A stretch of DNA of 14,759 nt. Origin: Pseudomonadota bacterium (GTDB lineage Bacteria > Pseudomonadota > Alphaproteobacteria > Sphingomonadales > Sphingomonadaceae). The notes under the pieces were generated by a model. It was not told the DNA's origin and made no database searches. It saw nothing but the letters and a program-made list of their open reading frames with translations. Positions within the stretch are counted from its first letter, which is position 1. Every line of letters starts with the position of its first letter. The DNA lies in contig JAEXAY010000056.1 of NCBI GenBank assembly GCA_023457895.1, forward strand, positions 1 to 14,759, in the 5' to 3' direction. Shown here piece by piece: positions 6,898 to 13,389 of this stretch. The translations under genes and the position numbers were made by a program.

Positions 6898-7821
6898 TTA
6901 GACGGCGGCGGGAAGGAGCCGCTTTTCGCCGGCGATACGCAACATCGCTTTTTGCAGCTTTTCGAACGCGCGCACCTCAATCTGGCGGACGCGTTCGCGG
7001 CTGACGCCATATTGCTGCGAGAGGTCCTCTAGCGTTTGCGGATCATCGACCAGGCGCCGCTGCGTCAGGATATGCTGCTCGCGCTCGTTGAGATGCTCCA
7101 TTGCCTCGTTGAGCAGGGCATGGCGCACGTCGCGCTCTTCCGCTTCGGCGACGCGTTCGTCTTGAAGCGGGGCGTCATCGGCGAGCCAGTCCTGCCACTG
7201 CCCGTCACCATCCTCGCGCATCGGAACGTTGAGCGAAGTGTCGCCGCCCATCGCCATGCGGCGGTTCATGCTCACGACCTCATCTTCCGACACGCCAAGG
7301 TCGGTCGCGATCTTCTGCACGTCTTCGGGACGCAGATCGCCATCCTCGAACGCTTCCAGATTATTCTTCATCCGGCGGAGGTTGAAGAAAAGTTTTTTCT
7401 GCGCGGCCGTGGTGCCCATCTTGACGAGGCTCCAAGAGCGCAGGATAAATTCCTGGATCGAGGCCCTGATCCACCACATCGCGTATGTGGCAAGCCGGAA
7501 GCCGCGGTCGGGCTCGAACTTCTTCACGCCTTGCATGAGACCGATATTGCCTTCCGAGATAAGCTCGGACACGGGGAGTCCATAACCGCGATAGCCCATC
7601 GCGATTTTGGCCACGAGTCGCAGGTGCGAGGTGACGAGCTGCGCCGCCGCCTCGGGGTCCTGATGCTCCTGATACCGCTTGGCGAGCATATATTCCTGTT
7701 CGGGCGTGAGCAGCGGAAATTTGCGGATTTCCGACAGGTAGCGATTGAGGCTTGCTTCCCCGCCAAGAGCGGGAACAGCCGGGACGTTACTTTTTGCCGA
7801 AATTGCTTTGGCCTTGGCCAT
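6898..7821 (-). CDS. rpoH: RNA polymerase heat-shock sigma factor RpoH (sigma-32)
   Basis: RpoH directs RNA polymerase to heat-shock promoters. The 307-residue product has sigma region 2 (about residues 57-130, with YAMWWIRASIQEFILRSW at 113-130), the diagnostic RpoH box QKKLFFNLRR at 141-150, and a region 4 helix-turn-helix (about 265-289, LSQQYGVSRERVRQIE). Length and motifs are normal; the RpoH box separates it from RpoD and RpoS. The ATG at 7821 has GGAAGG about 14 bases upstream, rather far. It follows the pseudouridine synthase gene on the same strand with a 74-base gap that has no clear promoter, so co-transcription from the sigma-32-like promoter at 8861-8888 is plausible. In E. coli RpoH is controlled by chaperones and proteolysis; that is family knowledge, not visible here. 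Confidence 0.97.
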   Translation of the reverse strand: MAKAKAISAKSNVPAVPALGGEASLNRYLSEIRKFPLLTPEQEYMLAKRYQEHQDPEAAAQLVTSHLRLVAKIAMGYRGYGLPVSELISEGNIGLMQGVKKFEPDRGFRLATYAMWWIRASIQEFILRSWSLVKMGTTAAQKKLFFNLRRMKNNLEAFEDGDLRPEDVQKIATDLGVSEDEVVSMNRRMAMGGDTSLNVPMREDGDGQWQDWLADDAPLQDERVAEAEERDVRHALLNEAMEHLNEREQHILTQRRLVDDPQTLEDLSQQYGVSRERVRQIEVRAFEKLQKAMLRIAGEKRLLPAAV

Positions 7822-7895
7822 CGTGGTATTTTATTCCTTCCTGAACCCAAGGAGCCGACATCCTAGCAGGGAATCGGCGCTTTTGGAGTAAATAT

Positions 7896-8852
7896 TTATA
7901 CGCGTAACCGGTTGAGCAGTTCCAGCATATCCGGTGGAATTGAACTGGTCAGAGTAATCGATTCACCCGATTTTGGATGGATGAAACCAAGCACCGCCGC
8001 GTGCAGCGCCTGCCGCTCGAATTGCAGCGATTTGAGCAGGTCGGCAACCGGCTTTTTCGGGCGCCCGTAGGCCGGGTCGCCAAGCAGCGGGTGACCGATA
8101 TGGGTCATGTGCACGCGGACCTGATGGGTGCGCCCGGTTTCGAGACGGCATTCGACGAGGCTCGCGTGCGGCAATGTCTCGAGCGTCCGGTAATGGGTGA
8201 CGGCATGCTTGCCCTTGCCATCGGGCACTACGGTCATCTTCTTGCGATTGGCGGAAGCGCGCGCGATCGCGCCGCGTACCGTCCCCTCCAGCGGACGAGG
8301 GTGACCGTGGACGATCGCCTGATAGCGCCGGATAATGCTGTGATCGGCGAACTGTCGCGCCAGCCCTTCATGGGCGCGGTCATTCTTTGCCGCGATGATC
8401 AGCCCCGAGGTACCCTTGTCGATGCGGTGGACAATACCGGGCCGCGCGATCCCGCCAATGCCTGAAAGCTGACCCGCGCAATGATGAAGCAGGGCGTTGA
8501 CCAGCGTGCCGTCGGCATTTCCGGCGGCGGGGTGAACGACCATCCCGGCCGGCTTGTCGACCACGATGACATCCTCGTCCTCGTAAGCGATGGCAAGGCC
8601 GAGGTCCTGCGCCGCGTTGCCGCTGTCGGCAGCGGGCGGCACGGTGACGATAATGTCGATCGGAGTCGTCAATTTGAACGAGGGGTCTTTGAGCAATCCA
8701 CCGCTGGCGCCGCGCACAAAACCGGCCAGCATCAGCGCCTTGATCCGTTCGCGCGACAATTCCGGAATGGCAGCGGTGAGCGCGCGGTCTATGCGCAGAC
8801 CTGCGGCGGTATCGTCCAGCCTGACTTCGATATTGGTTTCCCCGGCTCCCAC
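7896..8852 (-). CDS. rluD: RluA/RluD-family 23S rRNA pseudouridine synthase
   Basis: The enzyme isomerises uridine to pseudouridine in RNA; RluD proper acts on helix 69 of 23S rRNA. The product is 318 residues: an N-terminal S4-like RNA-binding domain (about 14-75) and a catalytic domain with VHRIDKGTSGL, whose Asp145 is the catalytic residue, plus ETGRTHQVRVHM. Length and both domains fit RluD better than the shorter RluA, though RluC cannot be fully excluded. I chose GTG 8852 because no ATG exists before residue 40, and longer versions run upstream through the divergent gene. There is no Shine-Dalgarno sequence; the predicted transcription start coincides with the GTG, so the mRNA may be leaderless. 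rpoH follows on the same strand. Confidence 0.85.
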   Translation of the reverse strand: MGAGETNIEVRLDDTAAGLRIDRALTAAIPELSRERIKALMLAGFVRGASGGLLKDPSFKLTTPIDIIVTVPPAADSGNAAQDLGLAIAYEDEDVIVVDKPAGMVVHPAAGNADGTLVNALLHHCAGQLSGIGGIARPGIVHRIDKGTSGLIIAAKNDRAHEGLARQFADHSIIRRYQAIVHGHPRPLEGTVRGAIARASANRKKMTVVPDGKGKHAVTHYRTLETLPHASLVECRLETGRTHQVRVHMTHIGHPLLGDPAYGRPKKPVADLLKSLQFERQALHAAVLGFIHPKSGESITLTSSIPPDMLELLNRLRV

Positions 8853-8861
8853 GCGTAAAAA
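8833..8861 (+). promoter_or_regulatory. Candidate sigma-70 promoter of the JAMM gene
   Basis: TTGGTT (8833-8838) and TAAAAA (8856-8861) are 17 bases apart and match the consensus at three and four of six positions. Transcription would begin about 8868-8869, on the ATG at 8869. The match is modest and lies in coding sequence of the divergent gene. Confidence 0.3.
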
Positions 8862-8888
8862 TATGGGGATGAGGGCTGCAATATCAAG
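8861..8888 (-). promoter_or_regulatory. Sigma-32 (RpoH) promoter of rluD-rpoH
   Basis: Read on the minus strand, CTTGAT (8888-8883) and CCCCATAT (8868-8861) are separated by exactly 14 bases. This is nearly the consensus CTTGAA-N13-15-CCCCATNT. The start point would fall about 8 bases after the -10 element, at the GTG start codon 8852. It lies inside the first codons of the divergent JAMM gene. With rpoH downstream it could give positive autoregulation. Confidence 0.6.
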
Positions 8889-9291
8889 ATGGACTCTGGA
8901 GCAACTGCTCGCCGACGTGGCCCTGTCGACGGTAGAGGAGCGCTGCGGGCTTTTGCTCGGCAGCGGAAACCTGATCCGCGCCATTGTCCCGGCCCGCAAT
9001 GTTCATCCCGATCCGCAGAGTTGTTTCGAACTTGATCCGGCCGTGCTTCTGCCCGCGGAGCGGGTCGGGCGGGGGACCGGTCGCGCCGTTATCGGCCATT
9101 ATCATAGTCATCCTCATGGGTGCGCGGCACCTTCGGCGACCGATGCCGAAATGGCGCGGGCGGACGGGCGCTACTGGCTGATCGCCGGAGCGGGCGGCGC
9201 GTTCGCGCTGTGGCAAAGCGTTGCTTCCGGCGCGCTCCACGGCCGTTTTAACCAATTAGTGCTGGATATATTGGACGAGGATTGCCACTAG
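8869..9291 (+). CDS. Stand-alone JAMM/Mov34 (M67-type) zinc metallopeptidase
   Basis: A single-domain JAMM protein of 140 residues. The zinc and catalytic residues are complete: Glu24 in VEERCGLLLG, and HSHP with His79 and His81, Ser89 and Asp92, fitting HxH-x7-S-x2-D. In eukaryotes this fold removes ubiquitin; some bacterial members cleave sulfur-carrier proteins of the ThiS/MoaD type. No such partner is in this window, so the substrate is unknown. Start choice is uncertain: ATG 8863 and ATG 8869 are in frame, neither has a spaced Shine-Dalgarno, and I prefer 8869 because a promoter candidate would start transcription there. It is divergent from rluD with 16 bases between starts, and chpT follows after 53 bases on the same strand, probably co-transcribed. 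Confidence 0.8.
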   Translation: MRAAISRWTLEQLLADVALSTVEERCGLLLGSGNLIRAIVPARNVHPDPQSCFELDPAVLLPAERVGRGTGRAVIGHYHSHPHGCAAPSATDAEMARADGRYWLIAGAGGAFALWQSVASGALHGRFNQLVLDILDEDCH

Positions 9292-9344
9292 GCGGAGCAA
9301 TCCAGCATCGCTCGTCCGCGCGAAACCGAAAGGCCCCGATTGCA

Positions 9345-9977
9345 ATGCCGCTTGACCAGATTGATTTTGCCAGCCTGCTTTGTTCGCGTCTGTGTCACGA
9401 TCTGCTGAGCCCAGTCGGCGCGCTCAACAACGGGCTTGAGCTGATGGCGGACGAAACCGATCCCGAAATGCGGCAGCGTTGCTTTGAACTGCTCGAGCAA
9501 AGCGCCCGGACTTCGGCCAGCAAGCTCAAATTTTTCAGGCTTGCCTTTGGTTCTGCAGGCGGTTTTGGCGAGAGCGTTCCGGCTTCTGAAGTGAAATCCG
9601 CGATCGAGGGCCTCATTAATGACCGGACGACGCTGGGCTGGCTGGTCAACGATGCCGGGCTCCCCAAGCCGGCGGCGAAATGCCTGCTGAATCTCACGCT
9701 GGTCGCGGCCGATGCGATGGTGCGCGGCGGTCAGCTTGATATCGGGGCGGAGCAGCGCGGCAACGAGATGGAACTGGTCGTGCGCGGCGCGGGCGAGCGG
9801 ATCACGCTCGACCCGGAAATCCGGCGCGCGCTCGAAGGGCAGATGGCCGAGGACGAGTTGACCTCGCGCACCGCTGCGGCATGGATGACATCGCGGCTGG
9901 CCGCCCAGAATGGGGGGCAGATGATGGTGCAAACAGGCGATGGGCTTATCGTCCTTGGCGCAGTGATGCGACTGTAG
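9345..9977 (+). CDS. chpT: Histidine phosphotransferase ChpT
   Basis: ChpT passes phosphate from the hybrid kinase CckA to the response regulators CtrA and CpdR. The 210-residue product begins with LLCSRLCHDLLSPVGALNNGLEL, a two-helix bundle with the phosphoacceptor His18; the rest is a degenerate ATPase-like domain without recognisable nucleotide-binding glycine boxes, as in Caulobacter ChpT. I chose ATG 9345, with AAAGG about 11 bases upstream; the in-frame ATG 9282 overlaps the preceding gene and adds 21 residues without similarity. It follows the JAMM gene by 53 bases and is followed by the che genes, in keeping with CtrA control of motility and chemotaxis in sphingomonads (family knowledge). 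Confidence 0.9.
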   Translation: MPLDQIDFASLLCSRLCHDLLSPVGALNNGLELMADETDPEMRQRCFELLEQSARTSASKLKFFRLAFGSAGGFGESVPASEVKSAIEGLINDRTTLGWLVNDAGLPKPAAKCLLNLTLVAADAMVRGGQLDIGAEQRGNEMELVVRGAGERITLDPEIRRALEGQMAEDELTSRTAAAWMTSRLAAQNGGQMMVQTGDGLIVLGAVMRL

Positions 9978-10000
9978 TTTCGGATTCCATTTTACGCGGG

Positions 10001-10017
10001 TAAACCCGATTTTAACC
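10001..10017 (+). promoter_or_regulatory. Candidate CtrA binding site before cheA
   Basis: TAAA-N7-TTAACC matches the CtrA consensus TTAA-N7-TTAA at seven of eight core bases and has the usual CC extension. It lies 48 bases before the cheA ATG. A small hairpin (TTTAC/GTAAA, 9991-10004) overlaps its left side. One near-match could be chance, but the chpT and che context supports it. Confidence 0.35.
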
Positions 10018-10064
10018 AATCGCTTCCATAGCTGTGCATCATTGGATGCAACCGGGTGGGGCAG

Positions 10065-12437
10065 ATGGACGAGCTGTTGCAGGATTTCCTCGCGGAGACG
10101 GCGGAAATCATGGAGGAAATTGGCGGCGAGATCATCGCCTGGGAAAGCAACCCGTCTGATCGCGACCGGCTCGACGCGATTTTCCGTTTTGTCCACACCG
10201 TCAAGGGCAGCAGCGGCTTTCTTGATCTGAAACGCATCGGCGCGCTTGCGCATGCGGCGGAAGATGCGCTGGGGGCGGTCCGCGATGGCACGCGCGAGGC
10301 GACACCCGCCATGGTCAGTGCCGTACTTGCGATCATTGATCGCATCACCAGCCTGAGCGCTGAAATCGAACGGGACGGTGTTGAGCCCGAAGGCAGCGAC
10401 GCGCCGCTGATCGCCAGCCTTGCGCAATCAGCCGGGGAGGGAGTTGGCGAGGCGGCAGAAGCTGCGGCGCCAGTGCCGGCGCAGGCCGAACCGGGCGGCG
10501 TCCTGCGTTCGATCCGCGTTCCGCTCAGCCTTCTTGACAATATCATGAACGGCGTGTCCGACATTGTGCTGGCGCGTAACGAGGTCGCCCGCCAGTTCCG
10601 TGAAGCCTCTCTGAACGGCGAGGTCGTTTCGGCCTTTGAACGACTGTCGGGCTCGATCGCCGATATGCGCAATGCAGTCAGCCAGATGCGGATGCAGCGG
10701 ATCGAAAAGCTTTTTTCCGCGCTGCCGCGCACGGTGCGCGATCTGTCAGCCCGGCTCGACAAGCGCGTCGAGCTGATCATCGAGGGAAGCGAGGTCGAGA
10801 TCGACCGTGAAATGATCGAGATGATCCGCGATCCGCTGACGCATATCGTCCGCAATGCGATCGACCATGGCATCGAAACGGTCGCGAAGCGCACTGCCGC
10901 GGGTAAGAATGGGGCAGGACTTCTTACGGTGGCGGCGCGCCAGTCCGGTAACCAGATCGTCGTCGAGGTGTCGGACGATGGTGGCGGCGTATCGCTTGAC
11001 CGGCTTGTCAGCAAGGCAATTGACGCCAAGCTGATCACGCAGGGCGACGCCAATGCGATGAGCGCGGCAGAAAAGCTCGAACTGTTGTTCTCGCCCGGTC
11101 TGTCAACCGCTAGCAAGGTGACCGATATTTCCGGCCGTGGCGTCGGCATGGACGTTGTTCGTGCCAATGTCGAACGCATTGGCGGTGTCGTCGATGTCGA
11201 AAACCGCTTTGGCGAAGGCTTCACCGTACGGCTGCGCGTCCCGATGACGCTAACGATCATTTCCGGGCTGACGGTTCGTGCCGGCAGCCAGCGCTTTGCT
11301 CTGCCGCGCTCCAATATTCTCGAAATACTCATGCAGGACAGCGATGCGGCGCGGATCGATCGGGCGGGCGGAGCTGAAATCGTGCTGGTGCGCGGCCAAC
11401 GCCTTGCGCTCGTTTGCCTTGATGATGTGCTTGGCCTGCCGCGTGCGGAGAATGACGATGGCGATCGCACGCTGGTTCTTGTCCGTCCGGCCAGCGGCAA
11501 GCCCTATGCGCTCTCGGTGCAGGAAGTGCTCGATCAGGAAGAACTGGTTATCCGTCCAGCGGCTCCGCAAATTATGGGGAGCGGACTGTATGCGGGCACC
11601 ACCCTGCCGGACAGCGGGCGCCCGATGCTCCTGATTGACCCCAGTGGCGTTGCGATCAAGGCGTCGGTATTCGAGGATGCGCGCGGTGCCGAAGCCGACC
11701 TCAGCCACATCGAGGCGGATGACGACGAGGGCGATGCGGTCGACCGCCAGATGCTTCTCTTCAGCGAATATGATGGCCGCAAACGTGCCGTGCGACTGCC
11801 GGTAATCGACCGGGTCGAAGACATTGATGCGGGCCAGATCAGTCTCAGCGCCGGCCAGTGGCGTGCCACGCTCGGCGATGAAATCGTTCCGGTGTTTACA
11901 AACGGCGTGCCGGAAGGCCTTTCGCGTCTCAAGATGCTGAGCATCACCGACGGCAACACCACCGTCGGATACCCCATCGCGGAAGTCATCGACATCGTCG
12001 ACACGCCGTTCGAAATGGCGCCTGCCGGACATGACGGACTTGCTTCGGGCGTTGCGCTGATCGGCGGAGAGCAGGTTGAGGTCATTGATCCGCACTGGAT
12101 TTTCAGTGAGGTCGCAAGCCTTTCGATGGCGCAGCCGCAGGCGAAGCCGGTGTGCCGGATTGATCATGGCGACGATGAATGGGCGCGCCTGTTTCTCGCG
12201 CCGATGGTGGAGGCCGCAGGCTACAAGGTCATTCTTGGCGACATGACGCAGGAAGATAGTGCGCCCTCCATCGTCATCTGTTCGGCGCATATCGATAGCG
12301 CCGTTCCGGTTGAACAGGGCACGCCGATCATCAGGCTCCGCGCCCAGGCGGCGCGCCTGCGCAAGGGTGATGACAGCATCTACCGGTATGATCGTAACGC
12401 GCTGGTGAATGCCCTGAAGGCCGGGCGGCAGCGCTGA
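10065..12437 (+). CDS. cheA: Chemotaxis histidine kinase CheA with C-terminal pseudo-receiver
   Basis: CheA autophosphorylates in receptor arrays and passes phosphate to CheY and CheB. The 790-residue product has, in order: a P1 Hpt domain with His44 in FVHTVKGSSGF; an Ala/Pro/Glu-rich linker (about 106-145) where a P2 domain would be expected; a P3 dimerisation helix pair (about 146-230); a P4 ATPase domain with N-box His260-Asn264, DDGGG (304-308) and GRGVGMD (357-363); a P5 CheW-like domain (about 395-540); a second CheW-like segment (about 555-690, weaker); and a receiver-like end (695-790). In that end Ser740 occupies the place of the phosphoacceptor Asp, so it is probably inactive. ATG 10065 has GGTGGGG just upstream; GTG 10056 is an in-frame alternative. 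The stop overlaps an ATG of cheW. Confidence 0.94.
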   Translation: MDELLQDFLAETAEIMEEIGGEIIAWESNPSDRDRLDAIFRFVHTVKGSSGFLDLKRIGALAHAAEDALGAVRDGTREATPAMVSAVLAIIDRITSLSAEIERDGVEPEGSDAPLIASLAQSAGEGVGEAAEAAAPVPAQAEPGGVLRSIRVPLSLLDNIMNGVSDIVLARNEVARQFREASLNGEVVSAFERLSGSIADMRNAVSQMRMQRIEKLFSALPRTVRDLSARLDKRVELIIEGSEVEIDREMIEMIRDPLTHIVRNAIDHGIETVAKRTAAGKNGAGLLTVAARQSGNQIVVEVSDDGGGVSLDRLVSKAIDAKLITQGDANAMSAAEKLELLFSPGLSTASKVTDISGRGVGMDVVRANVERIGGVVDVENRFGEGFTVRLRVPMTLTIISGLTVRAGSQRFALPRSNILEILMQDSDAARIDRAGGAEIVLVRGQRLALVCLDDVLGLPRAENDDGDRTLVLVRPASGKPYALSVQEVLDQEELVIRPAAPQIMGSGLYAGTTLPDSGRPMLLIDPSGVAIKASVFEDARGAEADLSHIEADDDEGDAVDRQMLLFSEYDGRKRAVRLPVIDRVEDIDAGQISLSAGQWRATLGDEIVPVFTNGVPEGLSRLKMLSITDGNTTVGYPIAEVIDIVDTPFEMAPAGHDGLASGVALIGGEQVEVIDPHWIFSEVASLSMAQPQAKPVCRIDHGDDEWARLFLAPMVEAAGYKVILGDMTQEDSAPSIVICSAHIDSAVPVEQGTPIIRLRAQAARLRKGDDSIYRYDRNALVNALKAGRQR

Positions 12438-12448
12438 TGGGGGGTAGC

Positions 12449-12889
12449 ATGATCGAGAATCTCTATCTGGTCGCTCGCGTCGGCGGCACGCGGGTCGCAT
12501 TCCGGTCCGCCGAGGTCGAATCGGTGGTCGTGGTCAGGAATGTGACGCCCGTTCCCGCCGCGCCGCCCCACATCATCGGGTTGTTTGCCTTGCGCAGCCG
12601 GGTCATCACGCTGGTGGATGCCGGTCTGTCAGTGGGCGAGAGCGGCATCGGAACGCCGGAAGGGCGGAAGACCGTCGTCGCCGAACGTGGTGGACATGCC
12701 TACGGGATCATCGTTGACCAGGTCGATGACGTCGTTTTCATCGAGGAGGATGAATTTCCGGTGCGCGGAAAACTGGCTCCGGGCTGGGCGGGCGTGGCGG
12801 CATCGATGATCGATCACGACAACCAGACTTTGCTGGTGGTCGATACCAACGCTCTGGTCCAGGGCCAGATGCGTGCGCGGGCCGCTTGA
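12449..12889 (+). CDS. cheW: Chemotaxis coupling protein CheW
   Basis: CheW links chemoreceptors to CheA. The 146-residue product is a single CheW domain: IIGLFALRSRVITLVDAG matches the family core (PxxIxGxxxLRGxxIPVxDL type), followed by GIIVDQVDDVV and a final helix. I chose ATG 12449, which has a GGGGG Shine-Dalgarno at 12439-12444; ATG 12437 overlaps the cheA stop (TGATG) and would add four residues. Translational coupling to cheA is likely either way. A 120-base gap follows before cheY, the only sizeable gap in the cluster. Confidence 0.9.
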   Translation: MIENLYLVARVGGTRVAFRSAEVESVVVVRNVTPVPAAPPHIIGLFALRSRVITLVDAGLSVGESGIGTPEGRKTVVAERGGHAYGIIVDQVDDVVFIEEDEFPVRGKLAPGWAGVAASMIDHDNQTLLVVDTNALVQGQMRARAA

Positions 12890-13009
12890 GACGCAAAATC
12901 CGGCAAATTGCGGACGAATTGACCGCGACGTTAACCGGAACCTTACGCTTGGGGCATTAAGTTCAGATCGCATCCGCTGCGATTGGGGTGGAGAAACGGG
13001 GAAATTTCC
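12890..13009 (+). promoter_or_regulatory. Gap before cheY, possible second che promoter
   Basis: This 120-base gap contains TTGACC (12919-12924), a possible -35 element, and TTAACC (12931-12936), a CtrA-like half-site. I found no convincing -10 at 16-18 bases, so a promoter for cheY-cheB-cheR is suggested by the gap more than by the motifs. Confidence 0.25.
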
Positions 13010-13375
13010 ATGAAGACTTGTCTGGTGGTCGATGACAGCAAGGTGATCCGCAAGGTCGCACGCCATATTCTGGAAGGCATGAAGTTCAGGGTTGACGAAG
13101 CCTGCGACGGACAGGAAGCGCTCGATTATTGTCAGGGCAAGGCGCCGGATGTCGTTTTGCTCGACTGGAACATGCCGCGCATGAGCGGAATGGAATTTCT
13201 CGAGGCGCTGAATGATTCAACTGTTTCGCCGCGGCCAAAAATCGTGTTCTGTACGACCGAAAATGGCGTGGCGCATATTCGGGCGGCCATTGAGGCGGGA
13301 GCGGACGAATATGTTATGAAGCCGTTCGACCGCGAAACGATCGAAGGAAAATTGCAGCTCGTTGGCCTCGCCTGA
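13010..13375 (+). CDS. cheY: Single-domain response regulator, CheY type
   Basis: A 121-residue receiver without an output domain. The acidic pair Asp8-Asp9, phosphoacceptor Asp52 in LLDWNMP, Thr82/Thr83 in CTTEN and Lys104 in MKPF are all present, so it should be phosphorylated. As part of a che operon it is most likely the CheA target acting on the flagellar motor. It lacks the Arg-rich C-terminal tail seen in the c-di-GMP-binding Cle proteins of Caulobacter. ATG 13010 is preceded by GGGGAAA at a suitable distance; the in-frame start 12983 would add nine residues before the first strand. A role outside chemotaxis cannot be ruled out. Confidence 0.88.
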   Translation: MKTCLVVDDSKVIRKVARHILEGMKFRVDEACDGQEALDYCQGKAPDVVLLDWNMPRMSGMEFLEALNDSTVSPRPKIVFCTTENGVAHIRAAIEAGADEYVMKPFDRETIEGKLQLVGLA

Positions 13376-13389
13376 GCAGGGCGGGACCG

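Noticed and set aside
7036..7866. Plus-strand frame of 276 codons opposite rpoH
   Set aside because: rpoH has all sigma-factor regions; the opposite product has no recognisable motif.
8590..8868. Longer JAMM protein starting at 8590
   Set aside because: The extra 90 or so residues are antisense to rluD and look like shadow sequence; the JAMM domain begins after 8869.
9992..12500. Long open frames on the minus strand opposite cheA (over 400-500 codons)
   Set aside because: They mirror the GC-rich codon pattern of cheA, give Arg/Ser-rich products with no recognisable domain, and lack ribosome binding sites. cheA is clearly real.
12956..12990. Possible FliA (sigma-28) promoter before cheY
   Set aside because: TTAAGTTC is followed at 11 bases by GCTGCGAT, which is too far from GCCGATAA to count.
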